Assembly: GCF_008000895.1 (NCBI RefSeq)
Contig: NZ_CP042823.1
Span: 620,001 to 684,000 of the forward strand
From: Methylobacterium sp. WL1
GTDB lineage: Bacteria; Pseudomonadota; Alphaproteobacteria; Rhizobiales; Beijerinckiaceae
Length of the DNA: 64,000 bases
Direction of reading: 5' to 3'
The notes beneath the pieces are model-generated. The model had not been told where the DNA came from, did not search any database, and saw only the letters and a list, made by a program, of their open reading frames with translations. The position numbers and the translations under genes were made by a program. How positions within the stretch are numbered: the first letter of the stretch is position 1; each line of letters starts with the position of its first letter. This document shows, piece by piece, positions 1 to 10,585 of the stretch.

Positions 1-612
1 GGGGGCGACCACGATCAGGATGTGGACCGCCCGCGCCATGGCGATCAGGCTGTCGTGATAGGTGTAGGCGATGCCCGCCTTCCGGCTGCGGCCGTGATAG
101 TCGATCGTGACGCCGAAGCTCTCCAGGCGATGGGCGATCGCCTGCCCGATCCGGCCGAGCCCCAGGATGCCGACCCGCCTCCCGCGCAGGGACGCGGTGA
201 GCGGGAACGGCGCCTTCGGCCAGTGGCCCGCCCGCAGGTAGCGGTCCGCCTGCGGGAGCCGCCGGACGGTCGCCAGCACCAGGCCGACGGCGAGATCGGC
301 GACCTCGTCGGTGAGCACGTCGGGCGTGTTGGTGACGACGATGCCGCGCCGATGCGCCTCGACCGCGTCGACGCCGTCGTAGCCGACGCCGAAATTGGCG
401 ATCAGTTCGAGCTTCGGCAGCCGCTCCATCAGGGCGGCATCGACTTGGCCGCCGACGCAGAGCCCCCGGATCCGCGGCCCGATCTCGGCCAGCTTGGCGT
501 TCGGATCCGCGACGCCCGCGAGCCGGTGCACGGTGAAGCGCTCCTCGAAGGCGGCCTCGACCAGCGGATGCATCGTCTTGAGCAGCAGGATCTCGGGCGG
601 CGCTTCGGACAT
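1..612 (-). CDS. 2-hydroxyacid dehydrogenase (C-terminus beyond window)
   Basis: The 204 visible codons start at ATG 612 and run off the left edge. The product resembles glyoxylate/hydroxypyruvate reductases of the D-isomer 2-hydroxyacid dehydrogenase family, which reduce 2-keto acids with NAD(P)H in the cytoplasm. The N-terminal substrate-domain motif NFGVGYDGVD is present, and the Rossmann nucleotide-binding loop GLGRIGQA lies near residue 150. The catalytic Arg, Glu and His of this family lie in the part outside the window, so activity cannot be judged. The gene is divergent from leuC. Family assignment is firm, exact substrate is not. Confidence 0.9.
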   Translation of the reverse strand, partial: MSEAPPEILLLKTMHPLVEAAFEERFTVHRLAGVADPNAKLAEIGPRIRGLCVGGQVDAALMERLPKLELIANFGVGYDGVDAVEAHRRGIVVTNTPDVLTDEVADLAVGLVLATVRRLPQADRYLRAGHWPKAPFPLTASLRGRRVGILGLGRIGQAIAHRLESFGVTIDYHGRSRKAGIAYTYHDSLIAMARAVHILIVVAP

Positions 613-875
613 CTCACACTCCCTGTTTGGCCGCTCGCTGCTGCGACCGGCGGTTTGGATTCGGCATAGGGCCTGCCGCCGGTCCGGCGCCAGCCATGCC
701 CGGCCCCGGGCGGTGACATCCGGCGGCCGGCGCCGTGCGGCAGGGCGAAGACACGACGGGACCAGGACACGACGAGACGAGGACTCGCCCCTTTCGAAAT
801 TCGCCCGCGATGCCTACTAAGGAAGACGCATTATCGCGAGAGCTCTGCACCGATCCCATTCGAAGACGAAAACCG

Positions 876-2288
<1,413 letters not shown>

Positions 2289-2342
2289 GGCGCAAAAGGC
2301 ACAAATCGCGATTGACGGACCCCACGCGTCCGCATAAACGAA

Positions 2343-2368
2343 GCCGTCGCCGGCCAGTGGCCGACGGC
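2343..2368 (+). terminator. Inverted repeat after leuC, possible terminator
   Basis: GCCGTC pairs with GACGGC and GGCC with GGCC, with a three-base bulge and an AGT loop. It lies 54 bases after the leuC stop and directly before the tRNA. There is no T-run, so it is only a candidate terminator. Confidence 0.35.
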
Positions 2369-2370
2369 GA

Positions 2371-2455
2371 GCCCAGGTGGCGGAATTGGTAGACGCGCTG
2401 GTTTCAGGTACCAGTCTTGCAAGAGGTGAAGGTTCGAGTCCTTTCCTGGGCACCA
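2371..2455 (+). tRNA. tRNA-Leu (anticodon CAG)
   Basis: The acceptor stem GCCCAGG pairs with CCTGGGC, followed by discriminator A and an encoded CCA. The anticodon stem CTGGT/ACCAG encloses a seven-base loop with CAG at 2405-2407, which reads CUG leucine codons, the preferred one in this GC-rich genome. The long variable arm typical of leucine tRNAs accounts for the 85-base length. The T-loop GGTTCGAGTCC is canonical. Confidence 0.97.
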
Positions 2456-2726
2456 TCAGCCGCCTAAAGCGCTGATCCGCACAACTCTCCCTCCCGACTA
2501 TGATACGCGACCGGCCATCGCTGCCGGTCGGTGCCGCTTCGGATCCCTGTCGATCGAAGCCGTGCGCCATCATCCGAACCCAGCCCCGCGCGACCGAGAC
2601 CTGTCACGACAGGGCCGCACGCCGTATCCCGGTGTCGCCCGATTCGCGCGGACTGCATGGCCACCCGTCGGAACGGCTCCGGTTCCCGGGGCTGCAGGCG
2701 AAGCGGGCCGGAAGGAGAATCACCGG

Positions 2727-3248
2727 ATGACGAAGTTCTCCGCGACGCTCGCGGCCGCGTTGCTCATGGCCGCGTCGCCAGGCCAGGCCGCCGACGCCCA
2801 GCCGCAGATCCAGGCGGACGAGGGCGATCTCGCCGAGAAGATCGTCGGAACCTGGGAACTCGTCTCCTACCAGGTCGAGGACAAGGCGACCGGGTCGCTC
2901 ATCGACGCGATGGGCAGCGCGCCGCGGGGCCGGGTGATCTTTACCCCGGATGGCTGGGTCGCGTTCAACCTCGAGGGCACCGACCGCAAGCCGGCCGAGA
3001 CCGATGCCGATCGCGCGGCGCTGATGAAGACGCTGGTCGCCTATATCGGCCGCTACCGGATCGAGGGCGACCAATGGATCACGACGGTCCAGACCGCCTG
3101 GGCGCCGGAATGGGTCAACACCGAGCAGCGGCGGACGATCAAGATCCATGGCGACGAGGCCGACGTGACGACGCCCTGGCGGATCATGCCCAACTGGGAT
3201 GCCGGCCGACTCTCGCGCAGCATCATCCGATTCCGGCGCAGCCGATAA
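2727..3248 (+). CDS. Secreted lipocalin-like domain protein
   Basis: This 173-residue protein has an N-terminal signal peptide (roughly residues 1-22, cut after SPGQAAD or nearby) and then one lipocalin-like beta-barrel domain, recognised by the opening IVGTWELVSYQVEDK and the YIGRYRIEGD strand. Proteins of this group are exported and their ligand is unknown. ATG 2727 is chosen because GGAAGGAG stands just upstream and the signal peptide begins there; the open frame further upstream is not protein-like. It stands alone between the tRNA and mqo. Confidence 0.8.
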   Translation: MTKFSATLAAALLMAASPGQAADAQPQIQADEGDLAEKIVGTWELVSYQVEDKATGSLIDAMGSAPRGRVIFTPDGWVAFNLEGTDRKPAETDADRAALMKTLVAYIGRYRIEGDQWITTVQTAWAPEWVNTEQRRTIKIHGDEADVTTPWRIMPNWDAGRLSRSIIRFRRSR

Positions 3249-3723
3249 GGGCGGCTCCCGCCATGCCGCCCGCGCGCACCCCGCATGTTCCGCACAGGAC
3301 AGGCGGCGGCGTTTGTCCTACACCACAGATTGTCCTTTCAGACCTCATCCTCTAAGACGCGGTGAACACGCCGCCGCGCCAGATCGGCCGGCGTCTTTTC
3401 ACCGTCGAGACTCGCCGATCACCGCACGACCTCCGGATCGGGTCTTGGCTCTATTCGGCGCTGCCACGTCGAACCCGGCCATCGACTGGGAAAAGACGCT
3501 TCTATCCGGCCCTGCACTTCCGGAAGCTGTCTTCGGAAGCATCGACGGCGCACAAGACAAGAAACGATCGCACACGATCGATCACGCGCTGCGTGCCGCA
3601 TCATCCGCGGGGGAACGTTCCGGAAGGCTGGATGCGCGGGGCTCCCGTCGCATCGATCCGACGCCTTCTGTGCCGGGACGTGCCAGCCGTGCATGCCCGG
3701 CCCTCAACCGATGAGATGTGGCG
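3249..3723. other. Intergenic region before mqo
   Basis: About 475 bases without a convincing gene. Short open frames here have no ribosome binding site or family resemblance. A small palindrome GGAACGTTCC occurs near 3612-3621, possibly part of the mqo promoter region, but I cannot assign a factor. Confidence 0.4.
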
Positions 3724-5445
3724 ATGCGTGCCGACGACACCAACAAGCCCCGATCCCCGCGCGACACGCTCGCCGTCAGCCGGCGGCAGCTCCTCGGGAC
3801 GGCGGCCACCGGGCTCGCCGCGGCCTCGCTGCCGAGCGCCCTCGCGTTCGCCGACAGCGCCGACACCAAGGTCGACGTGCTGCTGATCGGCGGCGGCATC
3901 ATGAGCGCGACGCTCGGCGTGTGGCTGAACCAGCTCGAGCCCACGTGGTCGATCCAGATGGTCGAGCGCCTGGATCAGGTCGCCCTCGAGAGCTCGAACG
4001 GCTGGAACAACGCCGGCACCGGGCACTCGGCGCTGGCGGAGCTGAACTACACCCCGGAGAAGAAGAACGGCCAGGTCGAGATCGCCAAAGCGGTAGAGAT
4101 CAACGAGGCGTTCCAGGTCACGCGCCAGTTCATGGCCTCGCTGGTCAAGGCCGGGGTGCTGAAGAACCCCCACGCCTTCATCAACTACACCCCGCACATG
4201 AGCTTCGTCTGGGGCGACGACAACATCGCCTACCTGCGGAAGCGCTGGGAGGCCCTGAAGGCCAGCCCGCTGTTTGCCGGCATGGAATTCTCGACCGATC
4301 CGGAGCAGCTCAAGACATGGGTGCCCCTGATGATGGAGGGGCGCGACCCGGCCCAGAAGGTGGCCGCCACCTGGTCGCCGCTCGGCACCGATGTCGAGTG
4401 GGGCGAGGTCACCCGCCAGTACGTCGCCCACCTGCAGGGCCAGCCGACTTTCAAGCTGAGCCTCTCCACCGAGGTCGAGGGCATCGCCAAGAACGCCGAC
4501 GGCTCCTGGCGGGTGACGTCGCGCAGCGTGAAGGATGGGTCGCGGCGCAGCGTCGACGCCAAGTTCGTGTTCATCGGCGCCGGCGGCGGCGCCCTGCACC
4601 TGCTGCAGAAATCGGGCATCCCGGAGGGCGAGGATTACGCCGGCTTCCCGGTCGGCGGCTCGTTCCTGATCAACGAGAACCCGGACGTCGCGACGCTGCA
4701 CCTCGCCAAGGCCTACGGCAAGGCGTCGGTCGGCTCGCCCCCGATGTCGGTGCCGCACCTGGACACGCGGGTGCTCGGCGGCAAGCGCGTGATCCTGTTC
4801 GGACCGTTCGCGACCTTCTCGACCAAGTTCCTGAAGGAGGGCTCGTATCTCGACCTCCTCAGCTCGACCACGACCAGCAACATCTGGCCGATGGTCCGGG
4901 TCGGCCTGGACGAGTATCCGCTGGTCGAGTACCTGGCCGGCCAGCTCATGCTGTCGGACGACGACCGGATCGCGGCCCTGCGCGAATACTTCCCGAAGGC
5001 CAAGAAGGGGGAGTGGCGCCTGTGGCAGGCGGGTCAGCGCGTGCAGATCATCAAGCGCGACCCGAACAAGGGCGGCGTGCTGAAGCTCGGCACCGAAATC
5101 GTCAACGCCAAGGACGGCAGCATCGCCGCCCTGCTGGGTGCCTCGCCGGGTGCTTCGACGGCGGCGCCGATCATGCTGCAGGTGCTGGAGAAGGTGTTCG
5201 CCAAGAACGTCGCCACGCCCGAGTGGCAGGCGAAGATCCGGCAGATCGTCCCGAGCTACGGCACGACGCTCAACGATGACCCCGCCCGGGTCGCCGAGGA
5301 ATGGGCCTACACCAGCGAGCAGCTGCAGCTGCCGGCGCCGCCCCGGATCGACACGGCAGCGCTCAAGCCCGTGCCGGCGAGCAGCACCGTGCTGAACAGC
5401 AGCGACACGCCGGTCCCGGCGCCGGTCCACGACCTCGCGCCCTGA
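3724..5445 (+). CDS. mqo: Malate:quinone oxidoreductase
   Basis: This 573-residue FAD enzyme oxidises malate to oxaloacetate and passes electrons to quinone, as an alternative to NAD-malate dehydrogenase in the TCA cycle. The dinucleotide-binding loop [13 protein letters not shown], the [20 protein letters not shown] segment and the late [10 protein letters not shown] segment are family hallmarks. Unusually for Mqo, the N-terminus ([16 protein letters not shown]) looks like a twin-arginine signal or anchor, so the enzyme may be exported or membrane-attached; this is inference. ATG 3724 is preferred over an in-frame GTG two codons earlier. A strong hairpin follows the stop. Confidence 0.95.
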   Translation: MRADDTNKPRSPRDTLAVSRRQLLGTAATGLAAASLPSALAFADSADTKVDVLLIGGGIMSATLGVWLNQLEPTWSIQMVERLDQVALESSNGWNNAGTGHSALAELNYTPEKKNGQVEIAKAVEINEAFQVTRQFMASLVKAGVLKNPHAFINYTPHMSFVWGDDNIAYLRKRWEALKASPLFAGMEFSTDPEQLKTWVPLMMEGRDPAQKVAATWSPLGTDVEWGEVTRQYVAHLQGQPTFKLSLSTEVEGIAKNADGSWRVTSRSVKDGSRRSVDAKFVFIGAGGGALHLLQKSGIPEGEDYAGFPVGGSFLINENPDVATLHLAKAYGKASVGSPPMSVPHLDTRVLGGKRVILFGPFATFSTKFLKEGSYLDLLSSTTTSNIWPMVRVGLDEYPLVEYLAGQLMLSDDDRIAALREYFPKAKKGEWRLWQAGQRVQIIKRDPNKGGVLKLGTEIVNAKDGSIAALLGASPGASTAAPIMLQVLEKVFAKNVATPEWQAKIRQIVPSYGTTLNDDPARVAEEWAYTSEQLQLPAPPRIDTAALKPVPASSTVLNSSDTPVPAPVHDLAP

Positions 5446-5456
5446 GCGCGGTCTCT

Positions 5457-5488
5457 CCCGGGCCTCGTGCGGACGCACGGGGCCCGGG
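5457..5488 (+). terminator. Hairpin terminator after mqo
   Basis: Arms 5457-5470 and 5475-5488 form a 14-bp GC-rich stem (one G-T pair) with loop GGAC, 12 bases after the mqo stop. There is no T-tract, as is common in high-GC genomes. Confidence 0.6.
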
Positions 5489-5537
5489 GCCGGCGGCGTT
5501 TCGCAGTCCCTCCGGGATCGGTTTCGGACAGGGAGCT

Positions 5538-5795
5538 CTACCGGGTGGCGCCGTGCGCGATGTGCAGCCAGCCGAAATCCACCGGATAACCGAGGCCGTG
5601 CAGCATCTTGACCCGCTTCCACGAGGCCGAGCGGGCCGAGCCGGCGTCCTGTCCGGCCTCGATCTCCGCGGATTCCATCTCCTGAAGCTCCCGGGTCAAC
5701 GCCTCGCGCAGCCCCGTCGCCTTCATGGCCCCGAGGGCCGCGGTGAAGGCCTGCTCGGTCACCCGCACCTGATCGCAGATTTGACGCACGCTCAT
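5538..5795 (-). CDS. Hypothetical protein, 85 residues
   Basis: A short charged protein, probably cytoplasmic, with no signal peptide and no family I recognise. Residues 1-50 are predicted helical (RQICDQVRV then ALTRELQEMESAEIEAG), and the C-terminus has aromatic and His residues (FGWLHIAHGATR). It begins at ATG 5795 with a modest AAAGGGCTC upstream. It is convergent with mqo. The coding character is fair but it could be a chance frame. Confidence 0.5.
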   Translation of the reverse strand: MSVRQICDQVRVTEQAFTAALGAMKATGLREALTRELQEMESAEIEAGQDAGSARSASWKRVKMLHGLGYPVDFGWLHIAHGATR

Positions 5796-6049
5796 CAGTC
5801 TTGAGCCCTTTGCACTGCTGTGGGAACGCTATTGCGCAGTCATCGGATCTTAGCATCCGCGGCAGCAACGTCAGATGTACGTCTTTGGTGCAGACAGGTT
5901 TAGTATCCAGCTTGGTAAAGCCGGCCTTCTGGGGCGCTCGCGGCCGGGATCGATACCGGTTCGGGGAAAGCAAGCGCGTCGGATCGAGGACCGAGGGCGG
6001 TTCCGGACGGGGCCGAGGCGTTCGGGAAAAGGCGATGCGGCCCAGGCGT

Positions 6050-6262
6050 CTAGCGCAGCGGCAGCCAGCCGAGGCGGCGCGTCACCCGGGACGGACGGCG
6101 CCAGCGCCGCTTGCGTCCGAACGTCCTGCGCGAGTCGAGGATGCCGGATCCGACCTCATCCTTCTGGATGATCCGGGGCTGCACCGCCGCACCGATGGCC
6201 ACCAGAGCGGCCGATCCGACCAGCGCCATGATCGCGGCACCCCAGAAAAGACTCTCGAACAT
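6050..6262 (-). CDS. Small membrane protein, 70 residues
   Basis: One transmembrane helix near residues 5-28 (FWGAAIMALVGSAALVAIGA) is followed by a basic tail rich in Arg, which suggests an inner-membrane protein with a cytoplasmic C-terminus. GGGAAGGA stands five bases before ATG 6262, a good ribosome binding site and the main argument that the gene is real. No family is recognised. Confidence 0.5.
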   Translation of the reverse strand: MFESLFWGAAIMALVGSAALVAIGAAVQPRIIQKDEVGSGILDSRRTFGRKRRWRRPSRVTRRLGWLPLR

Positions 6263-6657
6263 CTGGTCCTTCCCGCCGGTATTTCCTTTTATAGGCCTGA
6301 AGTCTGATCGAAATTGCGGCAGAAGCTAGACTGCGCAGATTATTTTGCACACTTATCAGTATCGCCGCGGGTGGCTTTGCGGTGTGCAACCCTTGCGGCG
6401 GGCCATTTCCGCTGCGGCGATCCCCGCGAGCCTGGCCAAGGCCGGAGCGCGCGGCAGCGCCCGATACCCCCGATCCCCACCCCAACGCCGCGCTCCACCC
6501 GCTTCGGCGACCGTGGTTGCAAATTTTACGAAGCGTTCATCCTGCGGGTGTCCACTTTACGCCACCAAGGCCAGGCAAGCCTTCGGTGGACCACGCCACC
6601 CGCGACGGGCCAGGGACCGGCCCACAGGACAGATCACACAACAGGGATCCGAGACCG
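6263..6657. other. Intergenic region, no gene seen
   Basis: Roughly 395 bases between two small putative membrane-protein genes. It probably holds their divergent promoters. I see no conserved RNA, repeat or convincing coding frame. Confidence 0.4.
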
Positions 6658-6822
6658 ATGCCGCGCAAGACCGACACGACACCGCAAGAGCCGATCATGG
6701 AGCTGTGGCGGATCCTGGCGCTGGCGCTGATCGTCGCCGCCGGGATGCTCTTCGTCCATCTGGTCGTCCCCGCCGAGGCCGAAGCCCTCGACAGACCCGC
6801 AAGCACCGCAGCGCTGCGCTGA
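6658..6822 (+). CDS. Possible small membrane protein, 54 residues
   Basis: The frame from ATG 6658 encodes a hydrophilic start, one hydrophobic helix (LWRILALALIVAAGMLFVHL) and a short acidic tail. A shorter start at the Met of MELWRILAL is equally possible. There is no clear ribosome binding site and no recognised family, so this is a tentative call. Confidence 0.35.
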   Translation: MPRKTDTTPQEPIMELWRILALALIVAAGMLFVHLVVPAEAEALDRPASTAALR

Positions 6823-7054
6823 CGCACCCGTCCCAGTCGCCGTCTCTCTCGTTCGGCACGGCTGGACGGCGGACCGGCGGCCTCGTCGGCGGGGCGAAGG
6901 CCGTGGGCTCCGTCCGAGGCGGATCCGCGGCAGGCCCGGACGCGGCGGCCCAGGGCCGGACCTGGAGTATCATTTCGCAGGATGGCCGCCGGCTTCCGGA
7001 TGGAGCCGGCGGGAGAAGCCGCGGCCCGTCGGGGCCCGGCTGGGTCGGCGCCGC

Positions 7055-7930
7055 CTACTGCATCGCCAGCGGCATCGCCTCGACGGCGACCTCGCCGATC
7101 CCGCGGGCGGCGAGGGAGGCGCGCAATGGGCCGGTCAGGCAGGTGCCGGCCGTAAAGGCGCCATGCACGGCCCCGTCATGGTCGGCATCCCGCCGGGCCG
7201 GGCCGATCAGCTGGATCACGCGCCGGGCGATGGCGGGCGCCGGATCGATCCAGGTCACCGGCCAGGGCGCCAGCGCTTCGAGGCGCGGCAGCAGCAGCGG
7301 GTAGTGGGTGCAGGCGAGGCAGACCACGTCGGTGCGCCGTCCGTCAGCCTCGGCGACGAAGCAGGGCGCGATCTCGGCCGCCAGGGCGGCATCGTCGATC
7401 GGTGCGCCGGCCAGTTCGGCCTCGGCGAAGCCCGCGAGGTTCGGCGAGCCGACCAGCGTCACCGCGCAGGATCCGGCATAGGTCGCGATCAGGTCGTGCG
7501 TGTAGGAGCGTGCCACCGTGCCGGGCGTGGCCAGCAGCGTGATGAGGCCCGAGCGGGTCGCCGCAGCGGCGGGCTTGATCGGCGGCACCACGCCGACGAA
7601 CGGCGTCGCGAAGCGCTGGCGCAGGGCCGGCAGGACCAGGGTCGAGGCGGTGTTGCAGGCGATGACCACCAGGTCCGGCCGGTGCGTCGCGACGAGCTGC
7701 TCCATCACCGCGAGCACCCGGGCCACGAGCGTCGCCTCGCCGAGCCGCCCGTACGGGAAGGCGGCATCGTCGCCGGCATAGACGTAGCGACCGTCCGGCC
7801 GCGCGCGGCGCACCGCATCGAGGACCGTCAGGCCGCCCAGGCCGGAATCGAACACCAGGATGGTCGGCTCCGGTGACGGGCGGAACGCCGCGGGGGACAA
7901 GCTCGCCCCGGCCATCAGATCGATCCGCAT
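7055..7930 (-). CDS. murI: Glutamate racemase
   Basis: The 291-residue protein interconverts L- and D-glutamate, supplying D-glutamate for peptidoglycan. The two catalytic cysteines are visible: C92 in VIACNTAST and C207 in CLACTHYPLLL. The N-terminal FDSGLGGLTVLDAV and YAGDDAAFPYG motifs are diagnostic. ATG 7930 is used with GGAG about 12 bases upstream; an internal Met (MAGASLS) five codons later is possible. It is divergent from egtB. Identification is firm. Confidence 0.95.
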   Translation of the reverse strand: MRIDLMAGASLSPAAFRPSPEPTILVFDSGLGGLTVLDAVRRARPDGRYVYAGDDAAFPYGRLGEATLVARVLAVMEQLVATHRPDLVVIACNTASTLVLPALRQRFATPFVGVVPPIKPAAAATRSGLITLLATPGTVARSYTHDLIATYAGSCAVTLVGSPNLAGFAEAELAGAPIDDAALAAEIAPCFVAEADGRRTDVVCLACTHYPLLLPRLEALAPWPVTWIDPAPAIARRVIQLIGPARRDADHDGAVHGAFTAGTCLTGPLRASLAARGIGEVAVEAMPLAMQ

Positions 7931-8191
7931 GGAAATTCTGGACTCCGCACTCAGCGCCTCGAATCTCGGTGTCGAGGGTTAAAACCTCCTCACTGCGGCG
8001 CAAGAAAGACCCGCGATTTCAAGTTCTCCCCGTTAACCCCCGCGTCCCCGGCGGCGAATGAGGCGAACGACCCGGGCGCAGGCGGAATCACGAGCGGAGG
8101 TTGTCTGACCACCGCGGGGACATATCTTCTGCGACCAAGCTGAGCGTCGATGAGACGATCCCAGCAGAGACGCGAATAAGGGAAGATCCGC

Positions 8192-9460
8192 ATGGCAGCC
8201 ACGGCGGCACTCCGCTCCGGCGACACGCGCGCGCAACCGGCTGCGGCTTTCCCGCCCCCGGCCGTGACCGCCCGGCCGATCGACCGCGCCGCCTGGATCG
8301 CCGCATTCCGTTTCGTGCGCAGCGAGACCGAGCGCCGCGCCGCGCCGCTCTCGGCGGAGGACCAGCAGGTCCAGTCGATGGCCGATGCCAGCCCGACCAA
8401 GTGGCACCGGGCGCACGTGTCGTGGTTCTTCGAGCAGTTCCTGCTGCGGGAGCACCTGCCGGGCTACGCCATCTTCGACGAGCGCCTGCACTACCTGTTC
8501 AACTCGTACTACGTGGCGGCCGGCCCGCGACAGCCGCGCATCCAGCGGGGCATGATCACCCGGCCGACCATGGACGAGGTCACGGCCTATCGGGCGCATA
8601 TCGACCGCGCGGTGGAGTCGCTGCTCGGCCAGGCCTCGGAAAGCGCCCTGGAGGCCGTGCTGCCGATCCTCGAGATCGGGCTGTACCACGAGCAGCAGCA
8701 TCAGGAGCTTCTGCTCACCGACATTCTGCACGCCTTCGCGCAGAACCCCCTCGGGCCGGTCTACGATGCCGGCTGGCGCTTCCCGGCCGCCTCCGGGCAG
8801 ACGGGTCAGGCCCCGCTCGCCCGCGGCATCGCCTGGATCGGGCATACCGGAGACGGGTTTTCGTTCGACAACGAATCGCCCCGCCACGAGGCGCTGATCC
8901 TGCCCGGCCGGATCGACAGGGCGCTGGTCACCAACCGCGAATGGCTCGCCTTCATGGCGGCGGGGGGCTACGCCAAGCCGGAATTATGGCTCTCCGACGG
9001 CTGGTACGCCGGCCAGGCCGAGGGCTGGGAGGCGCCGGGCTACTGGCGCCGGGACGGCGACGGCTGGGCGACCATGACGCTCGGCGGCGTGCGGCCGGTG
9101 GATCTCGACGCGCCGGTCACCCATCTCAGCTACTACGAAGCCGACGCCTATGCCCGGTGGGCCGGTCGCAGCCTGCCGACCGAGTTCGAGTGGGAGGTGG
9201 CGGCGCGGGACGGCGCCCTGCCGGACGCGTTCGGCCTCGTCTGGCAATGGACCCGCAGCGCCTACACCGCCTATCCGGGCTACCGGCCGTTGCCGGGGGC
9301 CCTGGGCGAATACAACGGCAAGTTCATGGTCAGCCAGTTCGTGCTGCGCGGCTCGTCGGTGGCGACGCCGGAGGGCCACGCCCGGCTGCCGTACCGCAAC
9401 TTCTTCTATCCGCATCAGCGTTGGCAGTTCACCGGCCTGCGCCTCACCGACGCCGCCTAG
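8192..9460 (+). CDS. egtB: Ergothioneine biosynthesis protein EgtB (sulfoxide synthase)
   Basis: EgtB is a non-haem iron enzyme that joins a thiol donor to hercynine with oxygen, forming the C-S bond of ergothioneine. The N-terminal DinB-like four-helix domain (about residues 30-195) carries WHRAH (H72, H75) and YHEQQH (H166, H170), which supply the iron-binding histidines. The C-terminal formylglycine-generating-enzyme-like domain follows (GFSFDNESPRHEALI, RSLPTEFEWEVAA, YNGKFMVSQFVLRGSS, RNFFYPHQRWQFTGLR). ATG 8192 has AAGGGAAG upstream. egtD follows after 107 bases, so the two form a compact EgtBD unit. Confidence 0.95.
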   Translation: MAATAALRSGDTRAQPAAAFPPPAVTARPIDRAAWIAAFRFVRSETERRAAPLSAEDQQVQSMADASPTKWHRAHVSWFFEQFLLREHLPGYAIFDERLHYLFNSYYVAAGPRQPRIQRGMITRPTMDEVTAYRAHIDRAVESLLGQASESALEAVLPILEIGLYHEQQHQELLLTDILHAFAQNPLGPVYDAGWRFPAASGQTGQAPLARGIAWIGHTGDGFSFDNESPRHEALILPGRIDRALVTNREWLAFMAAGGYAKPELWLSDGWYAGQAEGWEAPGYWRRDGDGWATMTLGGVRPVDLDAPVTHLSYYEADAYARWAGRSLPTEFEWEVAARDGALPDAFGLVWQWTRSAYTAYPGYRPLPGALGEYNGKFMVSQFVLRGSSVATPEGHARLPYRNFFYPHQRWQFTGLRLTDAA

Positions 9461-9567
9461 GGCCGTTCCCGATCGCGAACGGCCTCAATCCTCGATTCGA
9501 AACGCTCGCCGACGCCGAACCGGTATCCCCGTCGGCCGCGAGCGCTCCAAGCGCCCCGGAGTCGCCC

Positions 9568-10542
9568 TTGACCGTCAAGCCCAGCTTCCCCGACGCGGCC
9601 CCGGTCGCCCTGGACACGCCCGAACTGGCCTTCCTGGCCGATGTGCGGGACGGCCTGTCCCGCCCGCAGAAGGCACTCGCGCCGAAGTACTTCTACGACA
9701 CCGCCGGCTCGGACCTGTTCGAGGCGATCACGCGGTTGCCGGAATACTACCCGACCCGCACGGAGGTCGGGATCCTCGACCGCAGCGGCCCCGAGATGGC
9801 CGCGCTGCTGCCGGCCAAGGCCGCGCTCGTCGAGTTCGGCAGCGGCTCGACCATCAAGCTGCGCCGTCTGCTGCGCCACCTCGACAAGCTCGCGGCCTAC
9901 GTGCCGGTGGACGTCTCGGCCGAGTTCCTGCGGGCGCAGGCGGACGTGCTGAGCAGCGACTTCCCGCATCTGCGGGTCGAGCCGGTGGCGGCCGACTTCA
10001 CCCGCGACTTCGACCTGCCCGCGAGCCTCGCGGGCATGCCCCGGGCCGGCTTCTTCCCGGGCTCGACCATCGGCAACTTCGAGCCCGCCGAGGCCGAGGA
10101 CCTGCTGCGGCGGTTCGGGCGCATCCTGGGGAAGGGCGCCCACATGATCGTGGGCGTCGACCTCGTGAAGGATACCGCGATCCTGGAGAACGCCTACGCG
10201 GATGCAGCAGGCGTAACGGCTGCGTTCAACCTCAACCTCCTGACCCGGATCAACCGGGAGCTCGCCGGCCGCTTCGATCTCGGCGCCTTCGCGCACCGGG
10301 CGGTGTTCAACCCGGGGCCCTCACGGATCGAGATGCATCTGGTCTCGCAGCGCGCGCAGGATGTCGGAATCGGCTCCGAGACCTTCGCGTTCGCGGCCGG
10401 CGAGACGATCCACACCGAGAGCAGCTACAAGTACACGGTCGAGACCTTCCGAGCCCTGGTGGAGCGGGCCGGCTGGACCTGGATCCAGGTCTGGACCGAT
10501 CCGGAGGGGCTGTTCTCGGTCCACGCCCTCCGGCAGGATTGA
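9568..10542 (+). CDS. egtD: L-histidine N-alpha-methyltransferase EgtD
   Basis: EgtD trimethylates histidine with SAM to give hercynine, the substrate of EgtB. The 324-residue product has the SAM-binding motif ALVEFGSGSTIKLRRLL, the N-terminal PKYFYDTAGSDLFEAITRLPEYYPTRTE signature in part, and PGSTIGNFEP. The start is a TTG at 9568: GGAG at 9558-9561 stands six bases upstream, it gives the usual family length, and no ATG is suitably placed. The frame is open far upstream through egtB, but that part is antisense-type noise. It is followed after 43 bases by a nucleotidyl cyclase gene. Confidence 0.95.
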   Translation: MTVKPSFPDAAPVALDTPELAFLADVRDGLSRPQKALAPKYFYDTAGSDLFEAITRLPEYYPTRTEVGILDRSGPEMAALLPAKAALVEFGSGSTIKLRRLLRHLDKLAAYVPVDVSAEFLRAQADVLSSDFPHLRVEPVAADFTRDFDLPASLAGMPRAGFFPGSTIGNFEPAEAEDLLRRFGRILGKGAHMIVGVDLVKDTAILENAYADAAGVTAAFNLNLLTRINRELAGRFDLGAFAHRAVFNPGPSRIEMHLVSQRAQDVGIGSETFAFAAGETIHTESSYKYTVETFRALVERAGWTWIQVWTDPEGLFSVHALRQD

Positions 10543-10585
10543 ACCCCGGCGCGTCAAGCCGGCACGTGGGGTGAAGGACGGCCGG

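Noticed and set aside
2455..2476. Terminator after tRNA-Leu (ATCAGC/GCTGAT)
   Set aside because: Only six base pairs with a ten-base loop that overlaps the CCA end; too weak to report as a feature.
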